DNA of 64,000 nucleotides, from contig NZ_JABXYU010000001.1 in NCBI RefSeq assembly GCF_013394795.1, forward strand, positions 248,001 through 312,000, in the 5' to 3' direction. The position numbers and the translations under genes were made by a program. Below are positions 18,400 to 28,717 of the stretch, piece by piece. Below the pieces are notes generated by a model. That model made no database searches and was not told where the DNA came from. It saw nothing but the letters and a program-made list of their open reading frames with translations. Numbering within the stretch: the stretch's first letter is position 1; the number at the start of each line of letters is the position of its first letter. Source of the DNA: Leptotrichia sp. oral taxon 223. Lineage in GTDB: Bacteria; Fusobacteriota; Fusobacteriia; Fusobacteriales; Leptotrichiaceae.

Positions 18400-18576
18400 A
18401 AATTCTCCCTACCTTTTCCAAATATTAAAATAATTTAGGCTAGTACAGCAAAATTATTCTAAAAATTAAAAATAGTATAGTAATATTTAGAAATTTTAAG
18501 TTTGATTATTTCGTCTAGTTAAAGAAAGTTTTCTGAAAAATGAAGTCTAAAATATTTATTTATTTTGACTTATTAG

Positions 18577-19047
18577 TTATCTTCTTATTTCTTCGCTTCT
18601 AATAATTTCTAGAATTTCTTCATTTGCAGCTGCTTTTAATAAACTGTCAACAAATTTATCCTCTCTTATTAATCTTGAAATTCTTGCCAAAACTTTTAAG
18701 TATTCCTGCGTTTTGTCTTCTGGACATAGGAACATAAAAAATATATTCACATTTTCATCGTCTATTGAATTGTACACAATCCCATTTCTCGAAATTCCAA
18801 ATGTTATCATTAACTCGTCCACAGCTTTTGTTTTTGCATGTGGCAAAGCTATTCTTTTCCCGATTCCAGTTGAACCCATTTCTTCCCTTGCAAAAATATC
18901 ATTTAATCCTTGTTCTTCATCTTTTATCAAGTTTGTTTTTTTTAAATTATTATACAATTCCCTGATTACTGCGTTTTTATTTTTTGATTCCAAGTTTAAA
19001 TTTATAGTATCAACCTTGATATAGTCTGCAATATTTTTAGCTTCCAT
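18577..19047 (-). CDS. PTS EIIA protein, fructose/PtsN type
   Basis: A 156-residue EIIA domain with the phosphorylated histidine H70 in GKRIALPHAKT and the upstream REEMGSTGIG motif. No EIIB or EIIC is adjacent, so a regulatory, PtsN-like role is more likely than sugar transport; this is inference. Its GGAGG ribosome binding site lies within the end of recO and the two genes overlap by 11 bases, so they are translationally coupled. Confidence 0.88.
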   Translation of the reverse strand: MEAKNIADYIKVDTINLNLESKNKNAVIRELYNNLKKTNLIKDEEQGLNDIFAREEMGSTGIGKRIALPHAKTKAVDELMITFGISRNGIVYNSIDDENVNIFFMFLCPEDKTQEYLKVLARISRLIREDKFVDSLLKAAANEEILEIIRSEEIRR

Positions 19048-19732
19048 AAAATTCCTCCATAATAAACTTCTTTATTTTTATCTCAACTTGTAAATTTCTA
19101 TTTATAAAATTTTCAAAAATTATAGCCATTCCTTTTAAAAAACCAGTGTAATTCTCTAATTTTTGCTGAATTTCAAGAATATCCGAACTGTTTTTTACAA
19201 TTTTCAAAATTTCTTTATATTTTTGTAAATTTTCTTTCTTTTCCTTTTTCATCATCAAACTAATTTCCTCAATATCATAAATACCTTGTTCTATCATTAT
19301 TCTCCGTAAAAATGATAACACAACATAATATTTATATCCCCTTTTCATATATGGAAGAATATCAATAAAGCTCAATATCTTCAGCAGCTTATCAAAAAAA
19401 TCTCCATTTTCGTCTGTAATATAATAAATTTTATCTATGCTGTCTAACACATACAGCGAAATTTCCAATTTTTCAATACTTTTCAAAATATTTTTAAAGT
19501 TTTTTATAATTTCAACATCTTTTACCACATAAAAATTATTTTTTTGTAAAAGTGTTATTTCAACTTCATTTAGCGGATTTAAAGAAACAATATTTCTTTT
19601 TTTAGATTTACGGATTCCGTAGGCTGTTGCCATAATTTTTCCGTATTCCTTGCTAAAGAGTGTTACTAATAAATCCGCCTCTTTCATTTCCTTTTTTTTT
19701 AGAACAATACAATTTGTCTTTATTATTTTCAT
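19037..19732 (-). CDS. recO: DNA repair protein RecO
   Basis: A 231-residue RecO, partner of RecR in RecF-pathway gap repair. The N-terminal OB-fold carries the family sequence TNCIVLKKKEMKEADLLVTLFSKEYGKIMATAYGIRKSKKRN, given here only to show the match over residues 6-47. The C-terminal helical region lacks the four-cysteine zinc motif found in some RecO proteins. No clear ribosome binding site precedes the ATG. Confidence 0.88.
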   Translation of the reverse strand: MKIIKTNCIVLKKKEMKEADLLVTLFSKEYGKIMATAYGIRKSKKRNIVSLNPLNEVEITLLQKNNFYVVKDVEIIKNFKNILKSIEKLEISLYVLDSIDKIYYITDENGDFFDKLLKILSFIDILPYMKRGYKYYVVLSFLRRIMIEQGIYDIEEISLMMKKEKKENLQKYKEILKIVKNSSDILEIQQKLENYTGFLKGMAIIFENFINRNLQVEIKIKKFIMEEFYGS

Positions 19733-19791
19733 ATTTTATTTCACATTTACTCGTTTACTTAAATTTATGTTGCAGAACTTATATTTTTAAA

Positions 19792-20331
19792 TTATCTGAA
19801 ATTTGATAATCTGTAAATTATTTGAGAACTTCCGTCTGATACAGAAATTTTTGTTGGATAGCTATATCCGTTTGAAGTCTTATAATCACTAAAGTTTACT
19901 GTATTTCCGCTGCTTTTTATCGCTGTTAGCCAGTTATTTGAAAATGTGAAAGTATTTCCATTTCTAGTTTGTGTTTTCTTAGATGTTATGCCACGCAATT
20001 TATTAAATACTGCCAGTATATTTGCTTCATTTTTGTTAGTTTTCTGTGTTACAGTCTGTTTTAGGCTTGGATAATAAATTGTTTTTTTACTTCCGCTAAA
20101 AGTATAAACTTCTCCTTTATTTGTTTTTGGCGCCGTGATTGTCAGCTTCATTGTTCCCGAATTATATGCCATAACATAGCTCTTACTTCTTCTTGTTCCA
20201 TTGATGTTAGCATCCTCGACAACATTTACCGTAAAACTTCTCTTTTCCCAAAAATCTTTAGAAAAAGAAAATACTGATACCAATAAAAATAATAATATAA
20301 CTTTTTTTGTTAATGTTAATTGTTTTAACAT
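19792..20331 (-). CDS. LolA-like periplasmic protein
   Basis: A 179-residue exported protein with an N-terminal signal (about residues 1-24, ending FSFS). The mature part has the beta-rich pattern of outer-membrane lipoprotein-sorting proteins (SYVMAYNSGTMKLTITAP, then VYTFSGSKKTIYYPSLKQT). A carrier role would complement the Lol-like transporter at 13.7-15.5 kb. The similarity is weak and judged by eye. The start is ATG 20331, with AGGTGA 8 bases upstream; a GTG at 20343 would overlap that site. Confidence 0.6.
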   Translation of the reverse strand: MLKQLTLTKKVILLFLLVSVFSFSKDFWEKRSFTVNVVEDANINGTRRSKSYVMAYNSGTMKLTITAPKTNKGEVYTFSGSKKTIYYPSLKQTVTQKTNKNEANILAVFNKLRGITSKKTQTRNGNTFTFSNNWLTAIKSSGNTVNFSDYKTSNGYSYPTKISVSDGSSQIIYRLSNFR

Positions 20332-20410
20332 AACTAGACTCACCTCTTTTTTTATTTTTTATAGCTCCTTTTTAATATTGCTACTTTGTTATATATTAAT
20401 ATAGATTTCT

Positions 20411-21325
20411 TTAATTTGTTTGTGAATTTCCTTGGTTTTCCTGTTCTGCTTCTGCTTTTACCTGATTTTGTATCTGTGTATTGATAACATCATTGACACT
20501 CCATTTATAGACTAGTACGCTTTGAATATCAAATATATTGAAGCTTGGTTTGAACCTAATTTCCTTCATTTTATTAAAAGCGTTGATTTCTGTCACTTTA
20601 AATGTACCTACTCTTATTCCTTTTGGCAATACATCGCTCACACCTGATGTTTCTATATTAAATACTGTGTTCTTGTCCACTTTGCCTTCATTGTAATTTT
20701 GCACAGAAAAAGTTCCGTTACCATTTCCACGCAATATCTGCTGATCGGTCCCATTTAACACAACACTTAATTTAGAAGTTTTACTTGTCAGCAATGTAAC
20801 TTCTGAATATTCATCACTGACTTTTGAAATTTTACCGATAAGATAGCCATCAAACATTACTGGCAAATTTACTTTTATGCCTTGTGAAGCACCTTTATTT
20901 ATGTACATCTTTTCCGAGGAATTTCCATTTTCCACAAGCGCCACATCTGCGGCTATAAATTCAGCGGGATTTTTTTGCCGCATTTCCAGCATTTGACGCA
21001 ATTTTTCATTTTCCTGCTTTAAATATGCAAGCTCCATATTCTGAACTTTATTCTTTTGCAGTTCAAAATCCCTAGTTTTATTGTTCTCAACATAGTCTTC
21101 AATGTAGCTTATGTCGTTAACTCTTGATTTCAATTTTAAAACTTGTGTATACAGCATACTTTTTACTTTTACTAGTCTAAAATTCACTGCCCGTGTTATT
21201 CCGTCAAGAAATGTAAATGAACTTGTAATCCTATTTTTAAAGGCAAATAAGACTATTATTATGATTACTATTATTAAAAGTGTTCTACCTGTGCTTTTTT
21301 TCTCAGAAAAATTATCCAAACTCAT
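20411..21325 (-). CDS. mreC: Rod shape-determining protein MreC
   Basis: A 304-residue cell-shape protein that scaffolds the elongasome in the periplasm. It has one N-terminal membrane segment (about 14-29), a coiled coil (about 75-115, VQNMELAYLKQENEKLRQML), and the MreC beta domain with INKGASQGIKVNLPVMF and GYLIGKISKVSDEYSEVTLLTS. GAGAGG precedes the ATG. mreB and mreD are not adjacent in the window. Confidence 0.93.
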   Translation of the reverse strand: MSLDNFSEKKSTGRTLLIIVIIIIVLFAFKNRITSSFTFLDGITRAVNFRLVKVKSMLYTQVLKLKSRVNDISYIEDYVENNKTRDFELQKNKVQNMELAYLKQENEKLRQMLEMRQKNPAEFIAADVALVENGNSSEKMYINKGASQGIKVNLPVMFDGYLIGKISKVSDEYSEVTLLTSKTSKLSVVLNGTDQQILRGNGNGTFSVQNYNEGKVDKNTVFNIETSGVSDVLPKGIRVGTFKVTEINAFNKMKEIRFKPSFNIFDIQSVLVYKWSVNDVINTQIQNQVKAEAEQENQGNSQTN

Positions 21326-21511
21326 TATTTATAATCCTCTCGTCTATTATTTTAAAATTATATTCGAACCTCTTCAAAACTTTTTAACATTGATATAATA
21401 GCACATAACCTACATTATATCAAGTTTTTTTATAATTAATTTTTTTATGCAATTTTGAAGTTTTAAAACATGCTGAACACCTTTAAAATTAAATTCCAGC
21501 CAAAGACGAAC

Positions 21512-21539
21512 AAAAAAAGACACTTTTATTTGTGCCTTT
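21512..21539 (-). terminator. Terminator after the 111-residue secreted protein gene
   Basis: On the minus strand AAAGGCAC pairs with GTGTCTTT (one G-T pair) and is followed by a run of Ts, 15 bases after the stop of the gene at 21555. Confidence 0.7.
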
Positions 21540-21554
21540 CTTTTAATTTAAATA

Positions 21555-21890
21555 TTATTCTTGTCCTACAACTGCTCTGTACTGTCTTTGAAGTTTTGCA
21601 TTTTTTTCAGGATTATTTTGCAAATAGAAGTTTACTTTATCAATTACATCTTCAGTAGTATGTGTTCTTCCATCATCCACAACTTCCTCTACTGTTACTT
21701 CTTCAACAACTTCATTAACTGGTTCAAAAGTAATTTTTTTAGGTTTTTCAGGTTTTACTTTTACTTCCTTTACAGTTTTTGATTGCTCCATAAGAGCTTC
21801 CTTTCTATATTGTTCAAGAATTCTTTTTGTGCTGTCAGCAAAAGATACTGCTGAAACAGCTGTCAATGCAACTAAAATAAGTTTTTTCAT
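21555..21890 (-). CDS. Small secreted protein, unknown function
   Basis: A 111-residue protein with a signal peptide (MKKLILVALTAVSAVSFA, cleavage after residue 18) and a charged mature part containing Lys/Pro and a Glu/Val-rich stretch (VNEVVEEVTVEEVVDDG). ATG 21890 is chosen because AAAGG lies 9 bases upstream, against zero for an ATG three codons earlier. No family is recognised. It is probably periplasmic. Confidence 0.65.
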   Translation of the reverse strand: MKKLILVALTAVSAVSFADSTKRILEQYRKEALMEQSKTVKEVKVKPEKPKKITFEPVNEVVEEVTVEEVVDDGRTHTTEDVIDKVNFYLQNNPEKNAKLQRQYRAVVGQE

Positions 21891-22058
21891 GTTTATCATC
21901 CTTTCATAATGTGAATATTAAAATATTAACTTTGAATAGTTAAACAATTTCAACTTTATTATACCAATATCTGCAAAAAACTTCAAGAAAAAAATAAAAA
22001 TTTCAATTCGCAATTATATTTTAATTAAAAAAATTTTACAAAATAACTGCATAATTAT

Positions 22059-22087
22059 TTGATATTTAAATTTTTTTATAGTACAAT
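22059..22087 (+). promoter_or_regulatory. Promoter of the mvaS region
   Basis: TTGATA (22059-22064), a 17-base spacer and TACAAT (22082-22087) lie about 90 bases upstream of mvaS on the same strand. Confidence 0.65.
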
Positions 22088-22179
22088 ATGAATGATTAAA
22101 GAAAATTTAATTCAACACAAAAATAGCATATTTTAAAGATTCTTTCAAAAAATAATTAACTGGAAAGGGCGAAATTTAT

Positions 22180-23381
22180 ATGAAAATAAAAGAAAAAATT
22201 AAAATTGGAATAGATAAAATTGGATTCGCAATGCCAAAATATTTTTTAGATATACGGGATTTGGCGATCGGAAGAAATGAGAATGAAAATAAATTTGTGA
22301 AAGGGCTTATGCAAAGTGAAATGAGTATTGCACCTGTTACAGAGGATATTGTATCACTTGGAGCCAGTGCCGCTGAACAGATTTTAGATGAAGAAGACAA
22401 AAAAAATATTGAAATGGTAATCGCCGGGACAGAATCAGGAATTGATCAAAGCAAGGCGTCTGCTGTTTTTATTCATCATTTATTGGATATTCAGCCTTTT
22501 GCACGTTCTGTTGAAATAAAGGAAGCCTGCTACGGCGCTACTGCTGCCCTTAGCTTTGCAAAAAACTATATTGAAAAAAACGAAAACGCCTCCGTTCTCA
22601 TAATTGCTTCAGACATTGCAAAATATGGGATTAACACTCCTGGAGAATCTACACAAGGGGCAGGAAGCATTGCAATGCTAATAAAAAAAGATCCGAAAAT
22701 CGCTGTAATAAACGATGAAAACCTATGTCAAACACGTAATATTATGGACTTCTGGCGTCCAAACTACTCAGATTTCCCAATGGTAGATGGGCATTTTTCA
22801 ACAAGACAGTACCTTGACTGCCTTACAACGACATTCGATGAATATAAAAAAGATACAGTCAAAATTTATCCGATTTTAACGCCTTCTGCTTCCATCTTCC
22901 ATTCCCAAAACTTGGATTAAAGGCAATTAACTCTCTTTTTGAAAAAAATGTGGAAAAGGAAGTTAAAAATATTTTTCTGGAAAAATTTCATACTTCAATA
23001 GTTTATGGAAAACGTGTCGGAAATATTTATACAGGTTCTCTTTATCTGAGTCTGTTATCACTGCTTGAAAACTGTGATAATCTGAAAGCTGGCGACAAGA
23101 TTGGAATGTACAGTTATGGAAGTGGAGCTGTTTGTGAATTTTTTAATCTAAGTCTTGCAGATGGCTTCAAAAATCATTTAAGAAATGACAGGCTAAACGA
23201 TTTTGACAACAGAAAGCAATTATCGATAGAAGAATACGAAGCTATGTTTTTTGAAAAAATAATTTTAGATGAAGAAGGAAATTGTGATTTTTCAAATAGT
23301 AAATTTATTCAGGAAAGTGATAATGCGTTTGTGCTGGAAAAGGTTGAAAACCATAAAAGGATTTACAAAAAAATAAAATAA
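22180..23381 (+). pseudogene. mvaS: Hydroxymethylglutaryl-CoA synthase, frameshifted
   Basis: HMG-CoA synthase makes HMG-CoA from acetoacetyl-CoA in the mevalonate route. The first 246 codons run from ATG 22180 to a stop at 22918-22920 and include the catalytic cysteine in EIKEACYGATAAL. The protein continues in another frame: from about 22863 that frame reads DFNAFCFHLPFPKLGLKA, with the conserved histidine, on to 23381 (MYSYGSGAVCEFF near the end). Adding one A to the A4 run at 22861-22864 restores a single ~400-residue frame, the normal MvaS length. It is therefore a one-base deletion, a sequencing error, or less likely slippage. mvaA lies 700 bases downstream. Confidence 0.88.
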
Positions 23382-23406
23382 ATTTATCTGAAAGGAGTTA
23401 ATTAAT

Positions 23407-23997
23407 ATGAATTTAGAAGAACAACGGCAGTTTATTTTATCTGGAAAAGTTTACAATGATTTAACTCCGGAACTTGTAAAAGCTAGAGAAAATACTGTTT
23501 TTTTGACAAACAAATATAATGAAAGTTTTGGAAAGCCATCAGAGGAGCGTGAAGCAATCCTAAAGGAACTTTTGAAATCAATTGGGAAAAATGTGCATTT
23601 TGAGCCAACATTCCGATGTGAATTTGGATTTAATATTTCAATAGGAAATAACTTTTATGCAAATTTTGACTGTATAATGCTTGATGGTGGCGGAATTGAG
23701 ATTGGAAACAATGTACTTTTTGGTCCAAGAGTAGGAATTTACACTTCCAACCATAGTATTGATGCCGAAGAGCGAATAAATGGAGGCTGTTACGCCAAAC
23801 CTGTAAAAATCGGTAATAATGTCTGGATTGGTGCAGGAGTCCACATTAATCAAGGAGTTACAATCGGAAACAATACTATTATCGGCTCTGGAAGCGTTGT
23901 CACAAAGAATATTCCAGATAATGTAATTGCAGCAGGTGTCCCTTGCAAAGTTATCAGAAAAATAACGGAAAAAGACAAAACTGGCTACAAACCTTAA
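23407..23997 (+). CDS. Sugar O-acetyltransferase, maltose/galactoside type
   Basis: A 196-residue acetyl-CoA-dependent hexapeptide-repeat enzyme. The N-terminal cap has EERE-type charged helices; the left-handed beta helix contains the repeats ISIGNNF, IEIGNNVLFGP, VKIGNNVWIG and VTIGNNTIIGSGS. The catalytic histidine is in YTSNHSID, and the ending VIAAGVPCKVIRKI is typical of LacA/Maa proteins. AAAGGAG precedes the ATG. It lies between mvaS and mvaA, but its activity has no evident link to isoprenoid synthesis. Confidence 0.92.
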   Translation: MNLEEQRQFILSGKVYNDLTPELVKARENTVFLTNKYNESFGKPSEEREAILKELLKSIGKNVHFEPTFRCEFGFNISIGNNFYANFDCIMLDGGGIEIGNNVLFGPRVGIYTSNHSIDAEERINGGCYAKPVKIGNNVWIGAGVHINQGVTIGNNTIIGSGSVVTKNIPDNVIAAGVPCKVIRKITEKDKTGYKP

Positions 23998-24015
23998 AAT
24001 TTAAGATGTATTTTC

Positions 24016-24055
24016 ACTCAAGCATTATTAATAATTTTTCAAGTGCTTGAGTTTT
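24016..24055 (+). terminator. Terminator between the acetyltransferase gene and mvaA
   Basis: ACTCAAGCA (24016-24024) pairs exactly with TGCTTGAGT (24044-24052), followed by TTTATT. mvaA begins only 40 bases further on, so mvaA is either read through or has its own start site. Confidence 0.75.
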
Positions 24056-24091
24056 ATTATAAACTCAAAATGAAAGGAACTAATTTTAAAT

Positions 24092-25384
24092 ATGAAAAAA
24101 GAAAATCAGAAAAAATTAAACTGGCTCGGATTTCAAAAAAAGGATCGGCTTGAAAGAATCCAAATGTTAAAAGATAACGGCTTTTTAACTGATGAATTTG
24201 AGAAAATTCTGAAAAAAAATGAGAACTTGCCACTGGAAACTGCAAATCAGATGGCTGAAAACGGGATTGGAACCTTTGCCTTGCCATTTAACATTGCTCC
24301 AAACTTTGTTATTGATGGAAAGGATTATGCTGTGCCAATGGTTACCGAAGAGCCGTCTGTTGTGGCGGGGTGCAGCTATGCAGCTAAAATTATTGGAAAA
24401 TCTGGCGGTTTTACAACAAAAATTTTAGACAGGAAAATGATTGGACAAGTTGCATTGTATGATATTTTGGACTTTGATAATGCGACTTCGATGATTTTGG
24501 AAAATAAAAATGAGATTCTAAGAATTGCAAATGATGCTCATCCTTCCATTGTGGCACGTGGTGGAGGGGCGATTAACATTGAAGTAAAAAATATTGATGA
24601 ATTTTTGATTGTTTATCTGATTGCCGATGTGAAGGAGGCTATGGGTGCAAATATTTTAAATACAATGCTTGAAGCCATAAAAATACCGCTTGAAAATATT
24701 ACAAACGGAAAAAGCCTTATGGCAATTTTATCAAATTATGCAACTGAATCCCTTGTAAAAGCCGAATGCGAAGTAAATGTAAGACTTCTTAGCAGCTCAA
24801 TGGAAACCACTATTGAAACTGCCAAAAAAATTGAGCTTGCAAGTAAATTTGCAAAACTTGACATTTACCGTGCCACAACTCATAATAAAGGGATTTTTAA
24901 CGGAATTGACGCTGTGGTAATCGCTACCGGAAACGACTGGCGCGCAATTGAAGCTGGCGGGAATGCCTTTGCTGTGAAAAATGGCAAATATGAAGGGCTT
25001 ACAACTTGGACTTTTGATGAAAGCACAAATAAATTAAAGGGAGAACTTACCCTTCCAATGCCAATCGCAAGTGTAGGCGGCTCAATAGGGCTAAATCCAA
25101 GCGTAAAAGCTGCATTTAATATTTTAGGAAATCCTGACGCAAGAACTCTGGCAAGCATTGTTACATCAGTAGGACTCGCTCAGAATTTTGCCGCAATAAA
25201 AGCACTTGTTACAACTGGAATACAGCATGGACACATGAAATTACAGGCTCGTTCGTTGGCACTTTTTGCTGGTGCAAAAGGAAAGGAAATTGATATTGCT
25301 GTGGAAAGGCTCTTGGAAAATGGGAAAAGTATTAATTTGGAAAATGTGAAGGAAATTTTGGGAGAAATAAAAAATACAAAATAA
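24092..25384 (+). CDS. mvaA: Hydroxymethylglutaryl-CoA reductase, class II
   Basis: A 430-residue HMG-CoA reductase of the bacterial class II type, interconverting HMG-CoA and mevalonate. Motifs: ENGIGTFALPFNIAPNF with the substrate loop VPMVTEEPSVVAG near residues 75-100, TGNDWRAIEAGGNAFA in the middle, LPMPIASVGGSIGLNPS, and a C-terminal GIQHGHMKLQARSLA with the catalytic histidine. The frame is intact, unlike mvaS upstream. It carries out mevalonate formation if MvaS is functional. Later mevalonate genes (kinases, decarboxylase) are not in the window. Confidence 0.95.
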   Translation: MKKENQKKLNWLGFQKKDRLERIQMLKDNGFLTDEFEKILKKNENLPLETANQMAENGIGTFALPFNIAPNFVIDGKDYAVPMVTEEPSVVAGCSYAAKIIGKSGGFTTKILDRKMIGQVALYDILDFDNATSMILENKNEILRIANDAHPSIVARGGGAINIEVKNIDEFLIVYLIADVKEAMGANILNTMLEAIKIPLENITNGKSLMAILSNYATESLVKAECEVNVRLLSSSMETTIETAKKIELASKFAKLDIYRATTHNKGIFNGIDAVVIATGNDWRAIEAGGNAFAVKNGKYEGLTTWTFDESTNKLKGELTLPMPIASVGGSIGLNPSVKAAFNILGNPDARTLASIVTSVGLAQNFAAIKALVTTGIQHGHMKLQARSLALFAGAKGKEIDIAVERLLENGKSINLENVKEILGEIKNTK

Positions 25385-25404
25385 AAGTATAAGAAAAATA
25401 GAAA

Positions 25405-25428
25405 AGAGGTAGTTTAGTCGCTACCTCT
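25405..25428. terminator. Bidirectional terminator between mvaA and groEL
   Basis: AGAGGTAG (25405-25412) and CTACCTCT (25421-25428) form a perfect 8-base stem with an 8-base loop. T-rich runs follow on both strands, serving mvaA (plus) and groEL (minus). Confidence 0.8.
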
Positions 25429-25505
25429 ATTTAATTTATATTTATTCTTTTTCCTGTTTCCAAAAATATTTTTTATTATTTTTATTTTAGAAAATACCTA
25501 AATTA

Positions 25506-27143
<1,638 letters not shown>

Positions 27144-27315
27144 CTAAATTTTGTAAATTTTTTATTGCGAAATTCTTTTTTATATATTTAGATATATTCA
27201 GCAATCTGAATCTTTTTTTGATAAGAAATTAAAGCTTATTGTTTCATAATGTTGTTTTATTTTTAAATATATATATAATTTCCAAACAAATTTATTTTAT
27301 AAAAATTATTTTTTA

Positions 27316-27579
27316 TTATTCAACAATTGCTAAAACATTGTCTTTTTCCAAAATTAAGTAACTTTCTTCCCCGTCCTTAACTTCTGTTCCGGAATATTTC
27401 TCAAAAATTACTTTGTCTCCTACTTTAACTTCCTCAATTTTTGAACCAATCGCCAAAACTTCTCCAATTATCGGTTTTTCCTTTGAAGCTGTCCCAGGCA
27501 ATACAATTCCGCTTTTAGTAACTTCTTCCTGTTCAGTCTGTTTTATTAAAATTCTTTTTCCCAATGGTTTAATTATCAT
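27316..27579 (-). CDS. groS: Co-chaperonin GroES
   Basis: An 87-residue co-chaperonin, slightly shorter than the usual 94-97. It begins IKPLGKRILIKQTEQEE, has the mobile-loop region KSGIVLPGTASKEKP, and contains GEVLAIGSK and KVGDKVIFEKYSGTEV. AGGAGG lies upstream of the ATG. It forms the lid of GroEL, encoded next. Confidence 0.97.
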   Translation of the reverse strand: MIIKPLGKRILIKQTEQEEVTKSGIVLPGTASKEKPIIGEVLAIGSKIEEVKVGDKVIFEKYSGTEVKDGEESYLILEKDNVLAIVE

Positions 27580-27622
27580 TTTTTCCTCCTAAAATATTTT
27601 AATCTTTAATTCAATTTTATTT

Positions 27623-27649
27623 TTAGCACTCTTTAACTTTAAGTGCTAA
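27623..27649 (-). promoter_or_regulatory. CIRCE element (HrcA operator) before groES
   Basis: TTAGCACTC, nine bases, AAGTGCTAA. It differs from the consensus inverted repeat (GAGTGCTAA) at one position. It sits at the expected transcription start, about 45 bases before the groES ATG. Confidence 0.95.
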
Positions 27650-27653
27650 CAAT

Positions 27654-27682
27654 ATAATAATACATTTTTTTAAATTTTGCAA
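27654..27682 (-). promoter_or_regulatory. Promoter of groES-groEL
   Basis: On the minus strand TTGCAA (27682-27677), 17 bases, TATTAT (27659-27654). The predicted start site falls inside the CIRCE element, consistent with repression by HrcA. Confidence 0.75.
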
Positions 27683-27734
27683 GTCTTTTTTCATTTTTTT
27701 TCAAATTTTTTTATGTTTTAATTACAGGAATTAG

Positions 27735-27759
27735 AAAATGACTCATTTCTGAGCCATTT
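27735..27759 (-). terminator. Hairpin after the coiled-coil protein gene
   Basis: AAATGACTCA and TGAGCCATTT form a 10-base stem with one mismatch and a TTTC loop. On the minus strand a short T run follows. It separates the coiled-coil gene from the groES promoter. Confidence 0.5.
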
Positions 27760-27774
27760 ATTTTTGTTTTTTTA

Positions 27775-28398
27775 TTATTTTTTATTTTTATCTTTATAGT
27801 AACTTTCACGTATTTCCTTTAAGATTTTTTGAGCCTTGTCATTTTGCTCTTTTGTATGCCTTACAGCTTCGACATTTCCTTTGCTGTCAGATTTTATTGT
27901 TATTTTATCTGTACTTTTGGGAACTTTTGCCGGCTTGGCAATTTTATTTCCGCTAAAATAGCTTGCTCTTGCGGCTTTTAATGCTTTTTTAGCTCTTTTC
28001 ATTTCTTCTGGTGTTAATTCCCGCTTTACAGTTGGAACTGGTGCTGGCTCATATGTCGAAGAAACATCGGTTATTCTAACTTTTTCCTTTTTATCCTTTG
28101 CTTTCTGTACTTTTCTTTCAATAGCCTGCTGCTGTTTTTCCGCTCTTTCCTCACTTAGCTGCCTTTCTCTCTCAGCTCGTTCCTGCTGTAATAATTTTTC
28201 ACGTTCAGCTTTTTCTTCGGCTATCTTTCTTGCTTTTTCTTCCTTTTCCCTAGCTTTTTCCGCTTCAATCTGCTCCCTTTGATTTTTGTAGTAATCATCC
28301 CTTACTTTCCTTAAGATTGTTTGTGTTCCAATAGCTAGCAGCGGGATCCCTACTGCCAGAATTGAAGTTATAATTATCAATTTCTTTTTATTCTTCAT
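27775..28398 (-). CDS. Membrane-anchored coiled-coil protein, unknown function
   Basis: A 207-residue protein: one N-terminal membrane segment (about 6-27), then a long Glu/Lys/Arg/Gln-rich coiled coil (about 35-105), then a basic region. A motif repeats: ARASYFSGNK near residue 148 and IRESYYKDKNKK at the C-terminus. AGGAGG precedes the ATG. A palindrome (28414-28436) lies in the leader. It could be a TolA/TonB-like tether or structural protein; nothing specific is recognised. Confidence 0.7.
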   Translation of the reverse strand: MKNKKKLIIITSILAVGIPLLAIGTQTILRKVRDDYYKNQREQIEAEKAREKEEKARKIAEEKAEREKLLQQERAERERQLSEERAEKQQQAIERKVQKAKDKKEKVRITDVSSTYEPAPVPTVKRELTPEEMKRAKKALKAARASYFSGNKIAKPAKVPKSTDKITIKSDSKGNVEAVRHTKEQNDKAQKILKEIRESYYKDKNKK

Positions 28399-28717
28399 AA
28401 TATTCCTCCTAATTTTACTTTAAAAAATAAAGTAAATTAAAATACAATTGAATTTCTTTTAAAGCGTTATTTAATATAATTACTAAAAAAAAACATCACC
28501 TATATCTTACCTATTAATAATACCATAATTCTTTTATTTTTTCAATTTATTTTTACTTATATTATTTTTAATAAATTCCAAAATATCTTGTAAAATTTTT
28601 TAAAAACCTTTGGAACCATAATAAATATGTGAAATTGTCTTGCTTTTTTATTTAGAATATGTTATTCTTTGCTTATAAAAATATTGAGAAATATGTTTAA
28701 ACAAAATAGGAGGTAAA
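28399..28717. other. Intergenic region between divergent genes
   Basis: This 319-base, very A+T-rich region contains the perfect 9-base palindrome TTTACTTTA-AAAAA-TAAAGTAAA (28414-28436) in the leader of the minus-strand gene, and a lysC promoter at the other end. I see no riboswitch, such as a lysine element, and no coding sequence. Confidence 0.6.
28640..28668 (+). promoter_or_regulatory. Promoter of lysC-hom
   Basis: TTGCTT (28640-28645), a 17-base spacer and TATTCT (28663-28668), 49 bases before lysC. Confidence 0.6.

Noticed and set aside
27196-27211. groES-groEL intergenic hairpin as a terminator
   Set aside because: On the transcribed minus strand it is preceded by As and not followed by a T run, so termination is unlikely; it is noted with groEL as a possible processing element.
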